A DNA stretch of 64,000 nucleotides from Nocardia vulneris (lineage in GTDB: Bacteria; Actinomycetota; Actinomycetes; Mycobacteriales; Mycobacteriaceae): NCBI RefSeq assembly GCF_001613425.1, contig NZ_BDCI01000011.1, positions 1 to 64,000 of the forward strand. Reading direction: 5' to 3'. The translations under genes were made by a program, and so were the position numbers. This document shows positions 1 to 8,390 of the stretch, one piece after another; within the stretch, counting starts at the first letter, position 1, and every line of letters starts with the position of its first letter. Under the pieces are notes generated by a model, which saw nothing but the letters and a program-made list of their open reading frames with translations, had not been told where the DNA came from and made no database searches.

Positions 1-1
1 G

Positions 2-229
2 ACGGCATACGAGATCTCCGTCGCGCACGCTCTGCGAGCGAAAAATATTGGAGTACAACCTGATCCATTCGCTGCGAGTACGGCGCCGCGAGCGCCCGCG
101 GCAAGCGGTGACTTGAACTCGGAACTACAGCTACTGCTCGAGTTGGCGGACCGGTGGGCCGGCGCCAAAGCCATCGTCGCGGCCGCTACCGTAGCCGCGA
201 CCAATGAACAAGGAGCGCCAGTTGACTGA
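2..229 (+). CDS. C-terminal fragment of an unidentified protein (5' end outside window)
   Basis: An open frame enters from the left edge and runs 75 codons to a TGA at 227-229, overlapping the start of the next gene by 26 bases. Its codons are GC-rich at the third position and it ends in an Ala/Glu-rich, probably helical tail (ELQLLLELADRWAGAKAIV). No family is recognisable from the tail alone. The overlap with the P450 start suggests translational coupling, so the upstream gene may be a functional partner, but this is inference. Confidence 0.55.
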   Translation, partial: TAYEISVAHALRAKNIGVQPDPFAASTAPRAPAASGDLNSELQLLLELADRWAGAKAIVAAATVAATNEQGAPVD

Positions 230-1679
230 TGCGTCGCGACCGTCCGGCCATCGGCTACCACATCCGCCGTACCGGTTGCCGTTGCTCGGAGATCTGCTCA
301 CGGTCCGGCCGGGCAAGCCGACGCAAGCCGCGATGCACGACGCTCGGCGCCTCGGCCCCATCTACGAACGACTGATCGTGACGTACCCGATTGTCATCGT
401 TTCCGGCGTAGACCTCCTCGCGGAAATCAACAACGAAGAGTACTGGACGAAGAACCTCAGCCCGCTGTTCAGATTGATGCGGCCCATCGCTCGCGACGGT
501 CTGTTCACGGCATACAACGACGAACCCGCTTGGCGTACAGCGCATAACATCCTGGCTCCGGCCTTCACTCAGGCGGCCATGCGTAGCTATCACCAGAGCA
601 TGACCGACACAGTCGCGGAGCTCATCGACTACTGGTCTGAACGGGAAAGCCGTTGGGTCGACGTAGCCGAAGACACCAACAAGTTCACTCTCGAAGTGAT
701 CAGCCGCACCGGCTTCAGCTATTCGTTCGATTCCTTCACGCGCGGTGAAGCAGATGAACATCCGTTCGTCGCCGCGATGACTCGTGGACTGCAGTTCGTC
801 AATCGCAATGCCAATCTGCCTCCGGTGCTGCACAAGTTCCCGCGCCGGCGCGTCGAACAGCAGGCCAAAGATATTGCGTTCGCTAAGAAGCTGGTCGACG
901 ATGTCATCGCCACACGTCGCCGCGAAGACCCGGATAGCACCCATGATCTGCTCGGGTCGATGTTGAACGCCGCCGATCCTGTCTCGGGGGACAAACTCGA
1001 TGAAAAAAACATCCGACACCAAATACTGACGTTCCTGGTGGCCGGTCACGAAACTTCGGCGGGAGTCCTCGCATTCGTCCTCTACTTCTTGGCCAACCAT
1101 CCTGACGTCGCGGCCAAAACCCGCGCCGAAGTCGATGAGCGCTGGCCGGACCGCGAACGGCCCGAGATCGGTTACGAGGACGTCGCGAAACTTCGCTACC
1201 TGCGCCGGGTAGTCGATGAGACGATGCGACTGTGGCCGATCGCGCCGGGGTACTTTCGAGAAGCTAAGCAGCACACCACGATCGGTGGCGGCCGCTACAG
1301 CTTCGGCCAAGGTGATTGGGTTTTCGTGCTGACCCTTGCGGCGCATCGGGATCCGGGCTGGGGGTCCGATCACGATGAGTTCGATCCCGATCGGTTCCTA
1401 CCGGAGAACCTACGCAAGCTCGACCCCAACGTTCTGAAGGCATACAAGCCGTTCGGTACCGGTGCCCGCGCCTGCATCGGCCGCCAATTCGCCTATCACG
1501 AAATAGTTCTCGCTCTCGCCCACATCACCCACGCCTTCACTTTCGAAGCCGAGCCCGGCTACCGGCTCGACGTGGGGGAGCAAATCACCCTGAAGCCTCG
1601 TGGGTTCCGCCTCCGATTCCGAAAGCGGCTTCCCACAGCCGAATCACTGCGCTCCGAGCGGAACGTTCGGCGCTCGTAG
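204..1679 (+). CDS. Cytochrome P450, BM3 (CYP102)-like heme domain without reductase
   Basis: A 491-aa heme-thiolate monooxygenase. The I-helix oxygen-activation motif AGHETS lies near residues 280-285, the K-helix ExxR (ETMR) near 339-342, and the heme loop PFGTGARACIG carries the axial Cys near 424. The N-terminus (LLGDLLTVRPGKPTQA) and the GLFTA, HNILAPAF and GFSYSFDSF segments closely recall the Bacillus P450 BM3 heme domain, a fatty-acid hydroxylase. Unlike BM3 the protein stops after the heme domain, so electrons must come from a separate ferredoxin or flavoprotein. The substrate is likely a fatty acid or other lipophile by family analogy. It overlaps the preceding frame by 26 bases, which supports the ATG at 204. 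Confidence 0.93.
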   Translation: MNKERQLTDASRPSGHRLPHPPYRLPLLGDLLTVRPGKPTQAAMHDARRLGPIYERLIVTYPIVIVSGVDLLAEINNEEYWTKNLSPLFRLMRPIARDGLFTAYNDEPAWRTAHNILAPAFTQAAMRSYHQSMTDTVAELIDYWSERESRWVDVAEDTNKFTLEVISRTGFSYSFDSFTRGEADEHPFVAAMTRGLQFVNRNANLPPVLHKFPRRRVEQQAKDIAFAKKLVDDVIATRRREDPDSTHDLLGSMLNAADPVSGDKLDEKNIRHQILTFLVAGHETSAGVLAFVLYFLANHPDVAAKTRAEVDERWPDRERPEIGYEDVAKLRYLRRVVDETMRLWPIAPGYFREAKQHTTIGGGRYSFGQGDWVFVLTLAAHRDPGWGSDHDEFDPDRFLPENLRKLDPNVLKAYKPFGTGARACIGRQFAYHEIVLALAHITHAFTFEAEPGYRLDVGEQITLKPRGFRLRFRKRLPTAESLRSERNVRRS

Positions 1680-1729
1680 CAGAGCCGCTACCAGCGTTGC
1701 TCTGCTTGTTGTCCAGTCGCGGCGCGGGG

Positions 1730-2470
1730 TCAATGCTCGGTGGCGAGTCGGTCCAGCCATTCGTGGAGGAGGTGTTGTTCGGCCGGGGTGAGGGAGGTTT
1801 CGGCGGGGAGGGTGGCGCGGAGGGCGCGTGCGGCGCCGGCGGGGCCGGGGTCCTGGACGGCCGGGCGTTCGGTGGTGATCGCGGTGACCATGGCTTCGCG
1901 TAGTGCGGTGAGCAGGGCTGGGTCGCGGTCGGCGCCCGGTAGGGACAGCCAGGTCAGGACGGCGCCGCGGCCGGTCGCGTGGATGATGCCTGCCGCGAGT
2001 TGCTCGTCGACCCGCAGCAGGCCGCCCGCGGCGAGGCGGCGGACCCGTGCGCGCAGGATTTCCAGTCCGGCTCGGAACGCGGCTGATTCGGTTCCCGCGG
2101 GTTCGCTGTACATGAGGGTGTAGAGCGCGGGGTTGGACAGACCGAACTCGACCGCGAGATCCCATGCGGCGCGGAGGTCTTCGATGGGGTCGGCGGGGTC
2201 GGGGTCGAGGTGTTTTCTCGCGACGAACTTCGCGAAACCGTACTGCGCCACCGCTTCCAGCAGTCCGTCCTTGTCGCCGAACAGCCGGTAGATGGCCGGG
2301 GGTTGCAGGCCTGCCGCGTCGGCGACCGCACGCGTGGTGACCGCGTCCCGGCCGCCGCGCTCCAGCAGGTCGGCGGCGGCTTCGATGACGCGCTGCCGGT
2401 GCTGTTCGCGCGTGGTCGGGGTGCCGTCGGGTTCCGCGGTGCTGTTCCGGGGAGCGGGGGACGAAGTCAT
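1730..2470 (-). CDS. TetR-family repressor, probably of the divergent NmrA-like gene
   Basis: 246 aa from the ATG at 2470. The N-terminal helix-turn-helix lies at about residues 20-65 (AAADLLERGG, TTRAVADAAGLQPPAIYRLFGDKDGLLEAV), followed by a ligand-binding helical domain of the TetR_C type. It is divergently oriented to the oxidoreductase at 2554. The 83-bp intergenic spacer contains two copies of a TTCC-N3-GGAA inverted repeat, which fits autoregulation and repression of the neighbour. The effector is unknown; a quinone or electrophile would fit the neighbour's family. Confidence 0.9.
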   Translation of the reverse strand: MTSSPAPRNSTAEPDGTPTTREQHRQRVIEAAADLLERGGRDAVTTRAVADAAGLQPPAIYRLFGDKDGLLEAVAQYGFAKFVARKHLDPDPADPIEDLRAAWDLAVEFGLSNPALYTLMYSEPAGTESAAFRAGLEILRARVRRLAAGGLLRVDEQLAAGIIHATGRGAVLTWLSLPGADRDPALLTALREAMVTAITTERPAVQDPGPAGAARALRATLPAETSLTPAEQHLLHEWLDRLATEH

Positions 2471-2494
2471 GTAACAACGATAACGGTTGACGGT

Positions 2495-2540
2495 TTCCAT
2501 CGGAAGTATCATTGTTAATGCATTGATGTTTCCAATGGAA
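2495..2540. promoter_or_regulatory. Tandem TTCC-N3-GGAA operators for the TetR/NmrA pair
   Basis: Two inverted repeats, TTCCATCGGAA at 2495-2505 and TTCCAATGGAA at 2530-2540, are spaced 35 bp centre to centre between the divergent starts at 2470 and 2554. Position, symmetry and duplication are what is expected of TetR operators. Binding by the adjacent regulator is inferred. Confidence 0.6.
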
Positions 2541-2553
2541 TCGGGAGAAGTTC

Positions 2554-3444
2554 ATGATCATCGTGACCGGAGCGACCGGGCAGCTGGGACGGCGGATTGT
2601 CGAGCGCCTGCTGGCGCGGGTGCCCGCCGACCGCGTGGGTGTGAGCGTCCGCGATCCGCGCAGGGCCCAGGACCTGGCCGAGCGAGGAGTGCGTGTGCGG
2701 CAGGGCAGTTTCACCGATCCGGGCAGCCTCGCCCACGCCTTCGAAGATGCGGAGCAGGTGCTGGTCGTCTCGGTCGATAAGCTCGGTGCGGAGGCCGTCC
2801 GTCAACATCGAGCGGCCGTGGCGGGAGCCGTCGCGGCAGGTGCCGGGCGGATCCTCTACACCAGCCATATGGGTGCCGCGCCGACCTCGCGCTTCGAGGC
2901 CTGCCGCGATCACGCCGCCGACGAGCGGATGCTGCGCGCCTGCGGCGTGCCGTTCACCTCGCTCCGCAACGGGTTCTACGCCACGAGCGCGGTGCGGTTT
3001 CTCGGGCAGGCCGCCGAGACCGGGCAACTGGTGTTGCCCGCGGACGGTCCGGTGAGCTGGACCGCACACGCCGACCTCGCCGACGCGGCGGCGGCGATCT
3101 TGGCCGGAGACACCCGATTCGACGGTCCCACACCGCCATTGACCGCTGCGCAGGCCATCGACTTCGAAGAGATCGCCGCGTTGGCATCCGAGCTGACGGG
3201 CCGAACCATCAAGCGCGTCACCGTATCCGACGCGGAATTCCACCAGCGGATGCTGAGCCACGGTGTTCCGGTGGCACAGGCGGACATGATGGTGGACATC
3301 TTCGCCGCCGCTCGAGCCGGTGAATTCGCCACGGTCGACCCGACATTGGCGCAGTTGATCGACCGCGAGCCGACGGACTTCGCGGCGGTGCTGGGTGCGG
3401 TGTTCTCGGCGCCTGGCAGTGGGAACGGATCGGCACGCCGGTGA
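2554..3444 (+). CDS. NmrA/QorB-like NAD(P)H-binding oxidoreductase
   Basis: 296 aa. The Rossmann nucleotide-binding signature GATGQLGR is at residues 6-13, followed by the NmrA-family body (YTSHMGA, LRNGFYATSA, SWTAHADLADAAAAIL). Such atypical short-chain reductases act as NAD(P)H:quinone reductases (QorB) or redox sensors. A ribosome site GGGAGAAG lies 5 bases before the ATG. It is controlled most likely by the divergent TetR. It ends 6 bases before a convergent membrane protein gene. Confidence 0.88.
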   Translation: MIIVTGATGQLGRRIVERLLARVPADRVGVSVRDPRRAQDLAERGVRVRQGSFTDPGSLAHAFEDAEQVLVVSVDKLGAEAVRQHRAAVAGAVAAGAGRILYTSHMGAAPTSRFEACRDHAADERMLRACGVPFTSLRNGFYATSAVRFLGQAAETGQLVLPADGPVSWTAHADLADAAAAILAGDTRFDGPTPPLTAAQAIDFEEIAALASELTGRTIKRVTVSDAEFHQRMLSHGVPVAQADMMVDIFAAARAGEFATVDPTLAQLIDREPTDFAAVLGAVFSAPGSGNGSARR

Positions 3445-3450
3445 CGTGCG

Positions 3451-4167
3451 CTACGCTGCCGCCGGTTGGCGTGCGGCTCGCGATGCGTTGCGCAGCACCA
3501 TGATTCCCAGCACCGCGAGCCAGATCGTGACCGCGCTGGTGAACGGGAGCAAGAACTCGAATCCGGCTCCCGGCAGTCGCAGGAACAGCGCCGACCCGCC
3601 GGCGAACCAGCCGAACGAGAGCACGATCCCGAACCAGCACAGGGTGGGGGAGAATTGGCGGCTGCGCAGCAGCGCGACCGCGTAACCGGTGAGCGCAGAC
3701 CCGATCAGGACATGGGCGAGCATGGTCGTCCCGCCGACGAGCCCTTCGACGACCTGGTAAGTGGCCTGCGCTTGCGCCGCCGTGCGCTCGTCGTCGGCCC
3801 ACTGCCGGGCCAGCACTCCGGTCGTGACCCCATCGTGGGCGTAGTCGACCGAGAACACCGCGACGCCGACGATCATGATCGGGTCGACCATCCGCGCGAG
3901 CGCACGGGCGGCGGGATCGGCCAGTGTTCGGCCGACCGTCGACAACGCGACCGCCCAGCAGACCATGCCGAGGATGCCGAGATATGCGGCGAGAAACCAC
4001 GGCCTGCCCTCGACGTAGGCCAAGACGCCGAGGGCATCGCCCCGCGGAATATCCTGCCGCCACTGGATCATTCCGGCGGCGATCGCGCAGAGACTGCCCA
4101 GCACTGCGAGCACGCCCGCTGCCTTGCCGCGCAGCGTTCGGGGCTTGTCGATGATCTGCTGGGACAT
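3451..4167 (-). CDS. Multi-pass membrane protein, DUF4386-like
   Basis: 238 aa with about six hydrophobic segments (for example VLAVLGSLCAIAAGMI near 20, FLAAYLGILGMVCWAVAL near 58, MLAHVLIGSALTGYAVAL near 148, FGIVLSFGWFAGGSALFL near 175, AVTIWLAVLGIMVL near 212). There is no enzymatic motif. The pattern resembles the DUF4386 family of uncharacterised integral membrane proteins. It stands alone, convergent with the NmrA-like gene. Confidence 0.75.
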   Translation of the reverse strand: MSQQIIDKPRTLRGKAAGVLAVLGSLCAIAAGMIQWRQDIPRGDALGVLAYVEGRPWFLAAYLGILGMVCWAVALSTVGRTLADPAARALARMVDPIMIVGVAVFSVDYAHDGVTTGVLARQWADDERTAAQAQATYQVVEGLVGGTTMLAHVLIGSALTGYAVALLRSRQFSPTLCWFGIVLSFGWFAGGSALFLRLPGAGFEFLLPFTSAVTIWLAVLGIMVLRNASRAARQPAAA

Positions 4168-4324
4168 GATTTTCGGCCCGCCCTTCCGAAAGTCGAGATG
4201 GAGTTTTCAGCGTAAGTAGCCACGACCGGTCGCGGGATCCGGGAAACCCCCGATATCGATCGAGGTCAGCCCGGATTGACGCGGTGCCGCGAGACGGATC
4301 CGGTCGCGCGCAGTCCTCGTGCGC

Positions 4325-4480
4325 TCAGTCCGGAGGTTCCTGTGCACTTTCGGTTTCGGTCAACTCGGGTGCGATCTCCCGCGTCGCCATCCCCCCGTCG
4401 CGGCCCTCATCGGTAGGACCCGGCCGTCCGCCCTTCGGCTCGTCCGTCTCGTTGTCGTCGACCTCGTTCGCGCGATGCAT
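4325..4480 (-). CDS. Small acidic hydrophilic protein (51 aa)
   Basis: A short frame from ATG at 4480 to TGA at 4325-4327, preceded by an excellent ribosome site (AGAGGAGG, 6 bases before the ATG). The product is rich in Asp, Glu, Pro and Gly (MHRANEVDDNETDEPKGG...) with no membrane segment or cysteine, so it is probably disordered. The strong translation signal is the main reason to believe it. No family is recognised. Confidence 0.55.
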   Translation of the reverse strand: MHRANEVDDNETDEPKGGRPGPTDEGRDGGMATREIAPELTETESAQEPPD

Positions 4481-4757
4481 GAGCAACCTCCTCTAGTAGG
4501 TCGACTCGCAATACCCCCGCCGGCACGTTTCGATCACCAGGCGCGGCGAAACCTCAGCCGGCGATGTCGGTGGGTCTCGCGTCCGGGCCGGAGTCGGAAT
4601 TGTTCGCCATCACCGCTTTGCGCTGCTCCAGGAGTCGGCGCAGGGCCCCGTGCAGAGCGGGTGGGTCTGCGCGCTGCCAGGCTTTTTCAGACCAATAGGC
4701 CGGGGCGCCGACGGGAGCGAACCGGCCTATGCGGCCAGGGTTTTCGAATCGACCGGG

Positions 4758-5009
4758 TCAGCGGTCCTGGCATACGGCGCGCAGCACCAGGTTGATCGGC
4801 GGGATGACGATGTTGTGCAGGACCGCGTTGTCGTAGACGGAGGCCGCGAAACCGTCGAGGGTGGGGCGGATGGCCAGGCAGGCGGGGCTCGCGGGCGGGA
4901 TCGGACGGTCCCAGCCCGGGCCGCTGCCCGGCGAAGCGTTCGCGGTGGCCGGGGCCAGGGTGAACGCGGCAGCGGTGGCGAGGGTGAGGGCGGCGAATGT
5001 CTTCTTCAT
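4758..5009 (-). CDS. Small secreted protein (83 aa)
   Basis: Start chosen at the ATG of 5009 because a perfect AGGAGG lies 6 bases upstream. The product opens with a clear Sec signal peptide (MKKTFAALTLATAAAFTLAP, cleavage probably after ATANA near residue 25). The mature part is about 58 aa with two cysteines (ACLAIRP and AVCQDR) that could form a disulfide. Similar small exported proteins of unknown role are common in Nocardia. No function is assigned. Confidence 0.75.
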   Translation of the reverse strand: MKKTFAALTLATAAAFTLAPATANASPGSGPGWDRPIPPASPACLAIRPTLDGFAASVYDNAVLHNIVIPPINLVLRAVCQDR

Positions 5010-5319
5010 GGTTCCTCCTGACGATCCTGCACAGATGTGATCAGCGATTACTTGGAGACCATCGCTAACCGCAGGTCGCGGCGTTAGCAAATATCCTGCA
5101 ACCTTCGCCGTGGTCTTTGTCACAAGGCTTCCCGGGTGGCCCGGAACGCGCGGGAGGTCTGCGTCGCGGTACCTGCGATCGCGCCCGGAACCCGAGGGGA
5201 AGCGAGACGCCCGGACGTCCTGAGAGAGAATACGGGCGTGAGTGACGCAATCAGGAAAATCTTCAGAGCTCGATCCGCGGTGCCGACGGGTGTCGTCGCA
5301 CCCACGGGCTGCTAGGACG
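5010..5319. other. Intergenic region, no gene seen
   Basis: Divergent spacer between the small secreted protein and the hypothetical gene at 5320. It should hold both promoters. No convincing frame, hairpin or operator was recognised. Confidence 0.5.
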
Positions 5320-5766
5320 ATGTCGGACCGGGACGAGCCGGAGCGGGGTTCCCCGCCGGGGCCCGGCGAAGAGAGGCTCGATGCGGTGGAACGGGTACGC
5401 CGGAAGCTAGAAGGCCTACGGGCGGCCGAGACCGATCAGCCCGACGCGAGCGACGGCGAGTCGAAGCTGATCCGGCTGCCACACCGTCCGCGACGCATGA
5501 AGCACGACGCGGGGGAACCCGCGCGCAAACCGTGGCAGGCGCCGGGCACCGTCTTCGACCCCGCCCCGACCAGACCCGTCATGCGATCGGAACTGCAGCG
5601 CGAAACCGGGGAATGGCCGCTCGACGCCGGCCCGGTCGAGGACGGCGCAGGCGAGCACGAGGCGAGTGTCGTCGATCTCGCCGCCCAGCGACGAAAACGG
5701 GATGCCCCGGCCGCCGGGATCCGGCGCGTGGCCAAGCCGCGCAGAGTCGATCCCGAACAGCCCTGA
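5320..5766 (+). CDS. Hypothetical hydrophilic charged protein (148 aa)
   Basis: Start placed at the ATG of 5320 (MSDRDEPERGSPPGPGEER). The protein has no hydrophobic segment and is rich in Arg, Glu, Asp and Pro, with two basic patches (RLPHRPRRMKH and RRVAKPRRVDPEQP). A short helical stretch near 20-45 (LDAVERVRRKLEGLRAAE) could be a coiled coil. No family is recognised, and the upstream sequence shows only a weak ribosome site. It may be a nucleoid- or ribosome-associated accessory protein, which is speculation. Confidence 0.5.
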   Translation: MSDRDEPERGSPPGPGEERLDAVERVRRKLEGLRAAETDQPDASDGESKLIRLPHRPRRMKHDAGEPARKPWQAPGTVFDPAPTRPVMRSELQRETGEWPLDAGPVEDGAGEHEASVVDLAAQRRKRDAPAAGIRRVAKPRRVDPEQP

Positions 5767-5794
5767 CGGGGGCTGGTTCACCACGCCGTGCCGC

Positions 5795-6538
5795 TCATTG
5801 GGCGGTGCTTTGCCGCAGGGCCTGCCCTGCCCGCGCGCGAGCCAGCAAAGCCGCTGCCAATTCCGGATTGTCGGCGAGTCCGTCGGTGACCCATTCCTGC
5901 ACGAACGGATCGAAGAATTCGTGCGGCGCCTGCCGCCAGTCGAGCCTGCCCAGTGGCGGCTCGGGGTCGTACTCCATCGCGTACTGCGTCAGCCTGGCGA
6001 TATCGGTACCACCCAGCCGTTCGACCAGGTACAGGCCCATGTCGATACCGGCGGATTGGCCTGCCGCGGTGACGAATCGGCCGTCTTCCACCCAGCGTTC
6101 CCGCACCGGGTGCACGCCGAACTCGGCCAGCAGATCGAAGGCGGTCCAGTGCGTGGTGGCCTTGCGCCCGTCGAGCAGCCCCGCCGCGGCGAGCAGCAGC
6201 GACCCCGAGCACACCGAGGCGACGATCTGCGCATGCTCGGCGGCGGAGCGGACATAGTCGGTCAGGACGCGGTCGGACATCGCGCGAAACAGCGGTGTCG
6301 AAGCGCCGGGCACCACGAGCACGTCGGGCGCAGGCACTTCGGCGAACGTATGGCTCGGCGTTAGACGCAAAGGGCCGCCGTCGGTTTCGTACGCGGTCAG
6401 CTGCTCGCCCACGGCCACCATGCGCCAGCCGGGCAGCACGTGGCCGAGGACGCCGAGCGGTTGCATCGGCCCGATCAGATCCAGCGGGTCGACGCCCGGA
6501 AACAGCACGCACGCAATGGTCTTCGTCTCCTCCGTCAT
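5795..6538 (-). CDS. DJ-1/PfpI-family protein (GATase1-like)
   Basis: 247 aa from ATG 6538. It shows the DJ-1/PfpI nucleophile elbow SVCSGSLLLAAAGLL with Cys near 110, and the upstream VLVVPGAST strand. Members near AraC regulators (isonitrile hydratase InhA, GlxA relatives) hydrate isonitriles or act as sensors. No DNA-binding domain follows, so this is the stand-alone type. It is divergently oriented to a full GlxA-type regulator at 6635, whose first domain is related. The pair looks like a duplicated sensor/enzyme plus regulator, which is inference. Confidence 0.85.
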   Translation of the reverse strand: MTEETKTIACVLFPGVDPLDLIGPMQPLGVLGHVLPGWRMVAVGEQLTAYETDGGPLRLTPSHTFAEVPAPDVLVVPGASTPLFRAMSDRVLTDYVRSAAEHAQIVASVCSGSLLLAAAGLLDGRKATTHWTAFDLLAEFGVHPVRERWVEDGRFVTAAGQSAGIDMGLYLVERLGGTDIARLTQYAMEYDPEPPLGRLDWRQAPHEFFDPFVQEWVTDGLADNPELAAALLARARAGQALRQSTAQ

Positions 6539-6634
6539 GCACACCAGGATCGCGCGAGCGACGGTGCGGTGGGGGAGCGTTGTCCGAAATCCTGCGAACC
6601 ATGTCCATCGGCCGGTCGGCGTAGGGTCGGCGGT

Positions 6635-7600
6635 ATGCGCAAAGTTGTCGTCGTCGGCTATCCCGACGCGGCCCTGCTCGAAATTGCCTGCACCACAGAG
6701 GCGTTCGATTTCGCGAATCGCGCAGCCGAGCGGCCGTCGTATCGGGTGTGCCTCGCCGGGATCGACGAGGGGCCGATGCGATGCAGTTCGGGGCTCAGCC
6801 TGCTCGCGTCGTACCGGATCGATCGGATCGACGGTCCGCTCGACACACTGATCGTCGCCGGTGGGCCCGGCAGCAGCTGGGTGACCACGCACGGACCGAC
6901 CCTCACCCATATCCGCAGGCTGGCCGCCTCGAGCAGGCGGATCGTTTCGATCTGCTCAGGGGCGTTCGTGCTCGCCGCCGCGGGACTGCTCGACGGCAAA
7001 CGGGCGACCACACATTGGGAATTCGCGGCCGATCTGGCGCGGCTGTATCCGCTGGTCACCGTCGATCCCGCGCCGTTGTTCATCAAGGACGGCCCGGTCT
7101 ACACCGCGGCGGGGGTGACCAGCGCACTCGATGTGACCCTCGCGCTGATCGAAGAAGACCACGGTCCGACCCTGGCCCGCGATATCGCGAAGAGCTTGGT
7201 CGTCTACCTGCAACGACCCGGCAATCAGGCGCAGGTCAGCATGTACGTCGCCGCGTCGCCGCCCGAACATCGTGTGATCGGCGATCTGATCGGCCACATC
7301 ACCGGCAATATCGATGCAGACCTGGGCACTCCCGCACTGGCAGGCCGGGTCGGCCTGAGCACCCGCCAGCTCACCCGCTTGTTCGACACCCACCTCGGCA
7401 CGACCCCCAGCCGTTACGTGCGGGCGGTGCGCACCAAAGCCGCAGCCCAATTGCTGGCCGGCACCGACCTCCCGCTTGCCGCGGTGGCCCGCCGCTGCGG
7501 TTTCGGCTCCACCGAAACCCTCCGTCAAGCCTTTCTCGACCACTTCGCGACCCCGCCCTCGGCCTATCGTCGCACTACCCGCCGCAACGAGCGCGCCTGA
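6635..7600 (+). CDS. GlxA-type transcription regulator (DJ-1/PfpI domain + AraC HTH)
   Basis: 321 aa. Residues 1-185 form a DJ-1/PfpI fold with the conserved SICSGAFVLAAAGLL elbow. Residues about 220-315 form an AraC/XylS double helix-turn-helix (TPALAGRVGLSTRQLTRLF and LAAVARRCGFGSTETLRQAF). Such regulators sense small metabolites through the N-terminal domain and activate neighbouring genes. The divergent DJ-1 protein at 5795 is the likely target. The two starts are 97 bp apart. Confidence 0.92.
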   Translation: MRKVVVVGYPDAALLEIACTTEAFDFANRAAERPSYRVCLAGIDEGPMRCSSGLSLLASYRIDRIDGPLDTLIVAGGPGSSWVTTHGPTLTHIRRLAASSRRIVSICSGAFVLAAAGLLDGKRATTHWEFAADLARLYPLVTVDPAPLFIKDGPVYTAAGVTSALDVTLALIEEDHGPTLARDIAKSLVVYLQRPGNQAQVSMYVAASPPEHRVIGDLIGHITGNIDADLGTPALAGRVGLSTRQLTRLFDTHLGTTPSRYVRAVRTKAAAQLLAGTDLPLAAVARRCGFGSTETLRQAFLDHFATPPSAYRRTTRRNERA

Positions 7601-7673
7601 GTCCCCATCGACGCTCCCGGACGCGGCATTCCGTGTCTCCGTGCGCAATTGCCGTCCAGCGGGCCGTCGGGGC

Positions 7674-7889
7674 TCAGTTGCTCAAATCGGTGCGGGTGCC
7701 CTGCCCGGGGCGCTCCGCTATCCATGCCACGATCTCCGCCTCGTCCCACACCGGAGTCCGGCCGATATGGCGCACCGGTGCGGGGGCGTAACCCCGGTGT
7801 GCGTATGAACGGAAGGTGCCTGGTCCGATCCGCCGCCCTGTCGTCTCGAACAGGATGTCGACGCACTGCTGTGCGGTGATCTCAGCCAT
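7674..7889 (-). CDS. Small MerR/excisionase-like helix-turn-helix protein
   Basis: 71 aa. The central segment TFRSYAHRGYAPAPVRHIGRTPVWDEAEIVAWIAERPGQG has the shape of a winged helix of the excisionase/AlpA or phage-regulator type: a helix, a charged loop, a beta hairpin, then a terminal helix ending in RPGQGxR. That ending is frequent in actinomycete mobile-element regulators. No integrase or att site was seen nearby, so its role is open. Another HTH gene lies divergently at 8125. Confidence 0.7.
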   Translation of the reverse strand: MAEITAQQCVDILFETTGRRIGPGTFRSYAHRGYAPAPVRHIGRTPVWDEAEIVAWIAERPGQGTRTDLSN

Positions 7890-8124
7890 GCGCCAAACCT
7901 ACCGGGCCGCTGCGAACAGCACGGCTGGATCGTGGTCGTGAACGGGAACGCCTAACCGACAAGAGATTTGGCGTGCACCACAGTTCCGGTCGTGCCGAGA
8001 CATCGAGGCTTGCAACATGATTCGACCTGAACTAGGTTAACGGTGGGGAAGGGGGAGCTGATTCGCGCCGGGACGAGCACCGCCGACCTCACCACGTGTG
8101 ATTCAGTCGGGAGTCGAAACTGCT

Positions 8125-8364
8125 ATGTCCGAACGCAATAAGGCGATGTACCTCAGTCGCGGCCAGGTCGCCGAACGACTGGGCGTACAGCAGGGCGCAC
8201 TCAGCAACTACAAACTACCCGAGCCCGACGCGATCATCGGCCCGCTGAACGCCGACGGCACCGTGCCCCGTGGCACCACCCGCGGCTGGCTCCCCGAGAC
8301 CATCGACGAATGGCATGCCCGCCGCCCGGGCCACGGCGGCCGGCCGCGCAAACAGACTTCATGA
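8125..8364 (+). CDS. Small helix-turn-helix protein (79 aa)
   Basis: Start chosen at ATG 8125 (an in-frame GTG at 8098 would add nine residues). Residues 8-30 (YLSRGQVAERLGVQQGALSNYKL) make a recognisable helix-turn-helix, followed by the loop and tryptophan strand (RGWLPETIDEWHARRPGHGGRPRK) typical of excisionase-like winged helices. The C-terminal RPGHGGRPRK resembles the RPGQG tail of the divergent small HTH at 7674. Together they may be a remnant of a mobile element or a two-gene switch. Confidence 0.7.
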   Translation: MSERNKAMYLSRGQVAERLGVQQGALSNYKLPEPDAIIGPLNADGTVPRGTTRGWLPETIDEWHARRPGHGGRPRKQTS

Positions 8365-8390
8365 GTAAGTCGGCTATGGACCAGAATTCG

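Noticed and set aside
255..1373. 372-codon minus-strand frame opposite the P450
   Set aside because: It is a shadow of the P450 gene, whose family motifs are unmistakable; the antisense product has no recognisable domain.
4554..4740. Open minus-strand frame reading ...YWSEKAWQRADPPALHGALRR...
   Set aside because: It looks protein-like but no start codon with a ribosome site was found in frame, so no gene was called.
5120..5305. 61-codon minus-strand frame in the 5.0-5.3 kb spacer
   Set aside because: GTG start without ribosome site and no recognisable pattern; regarded as chance.
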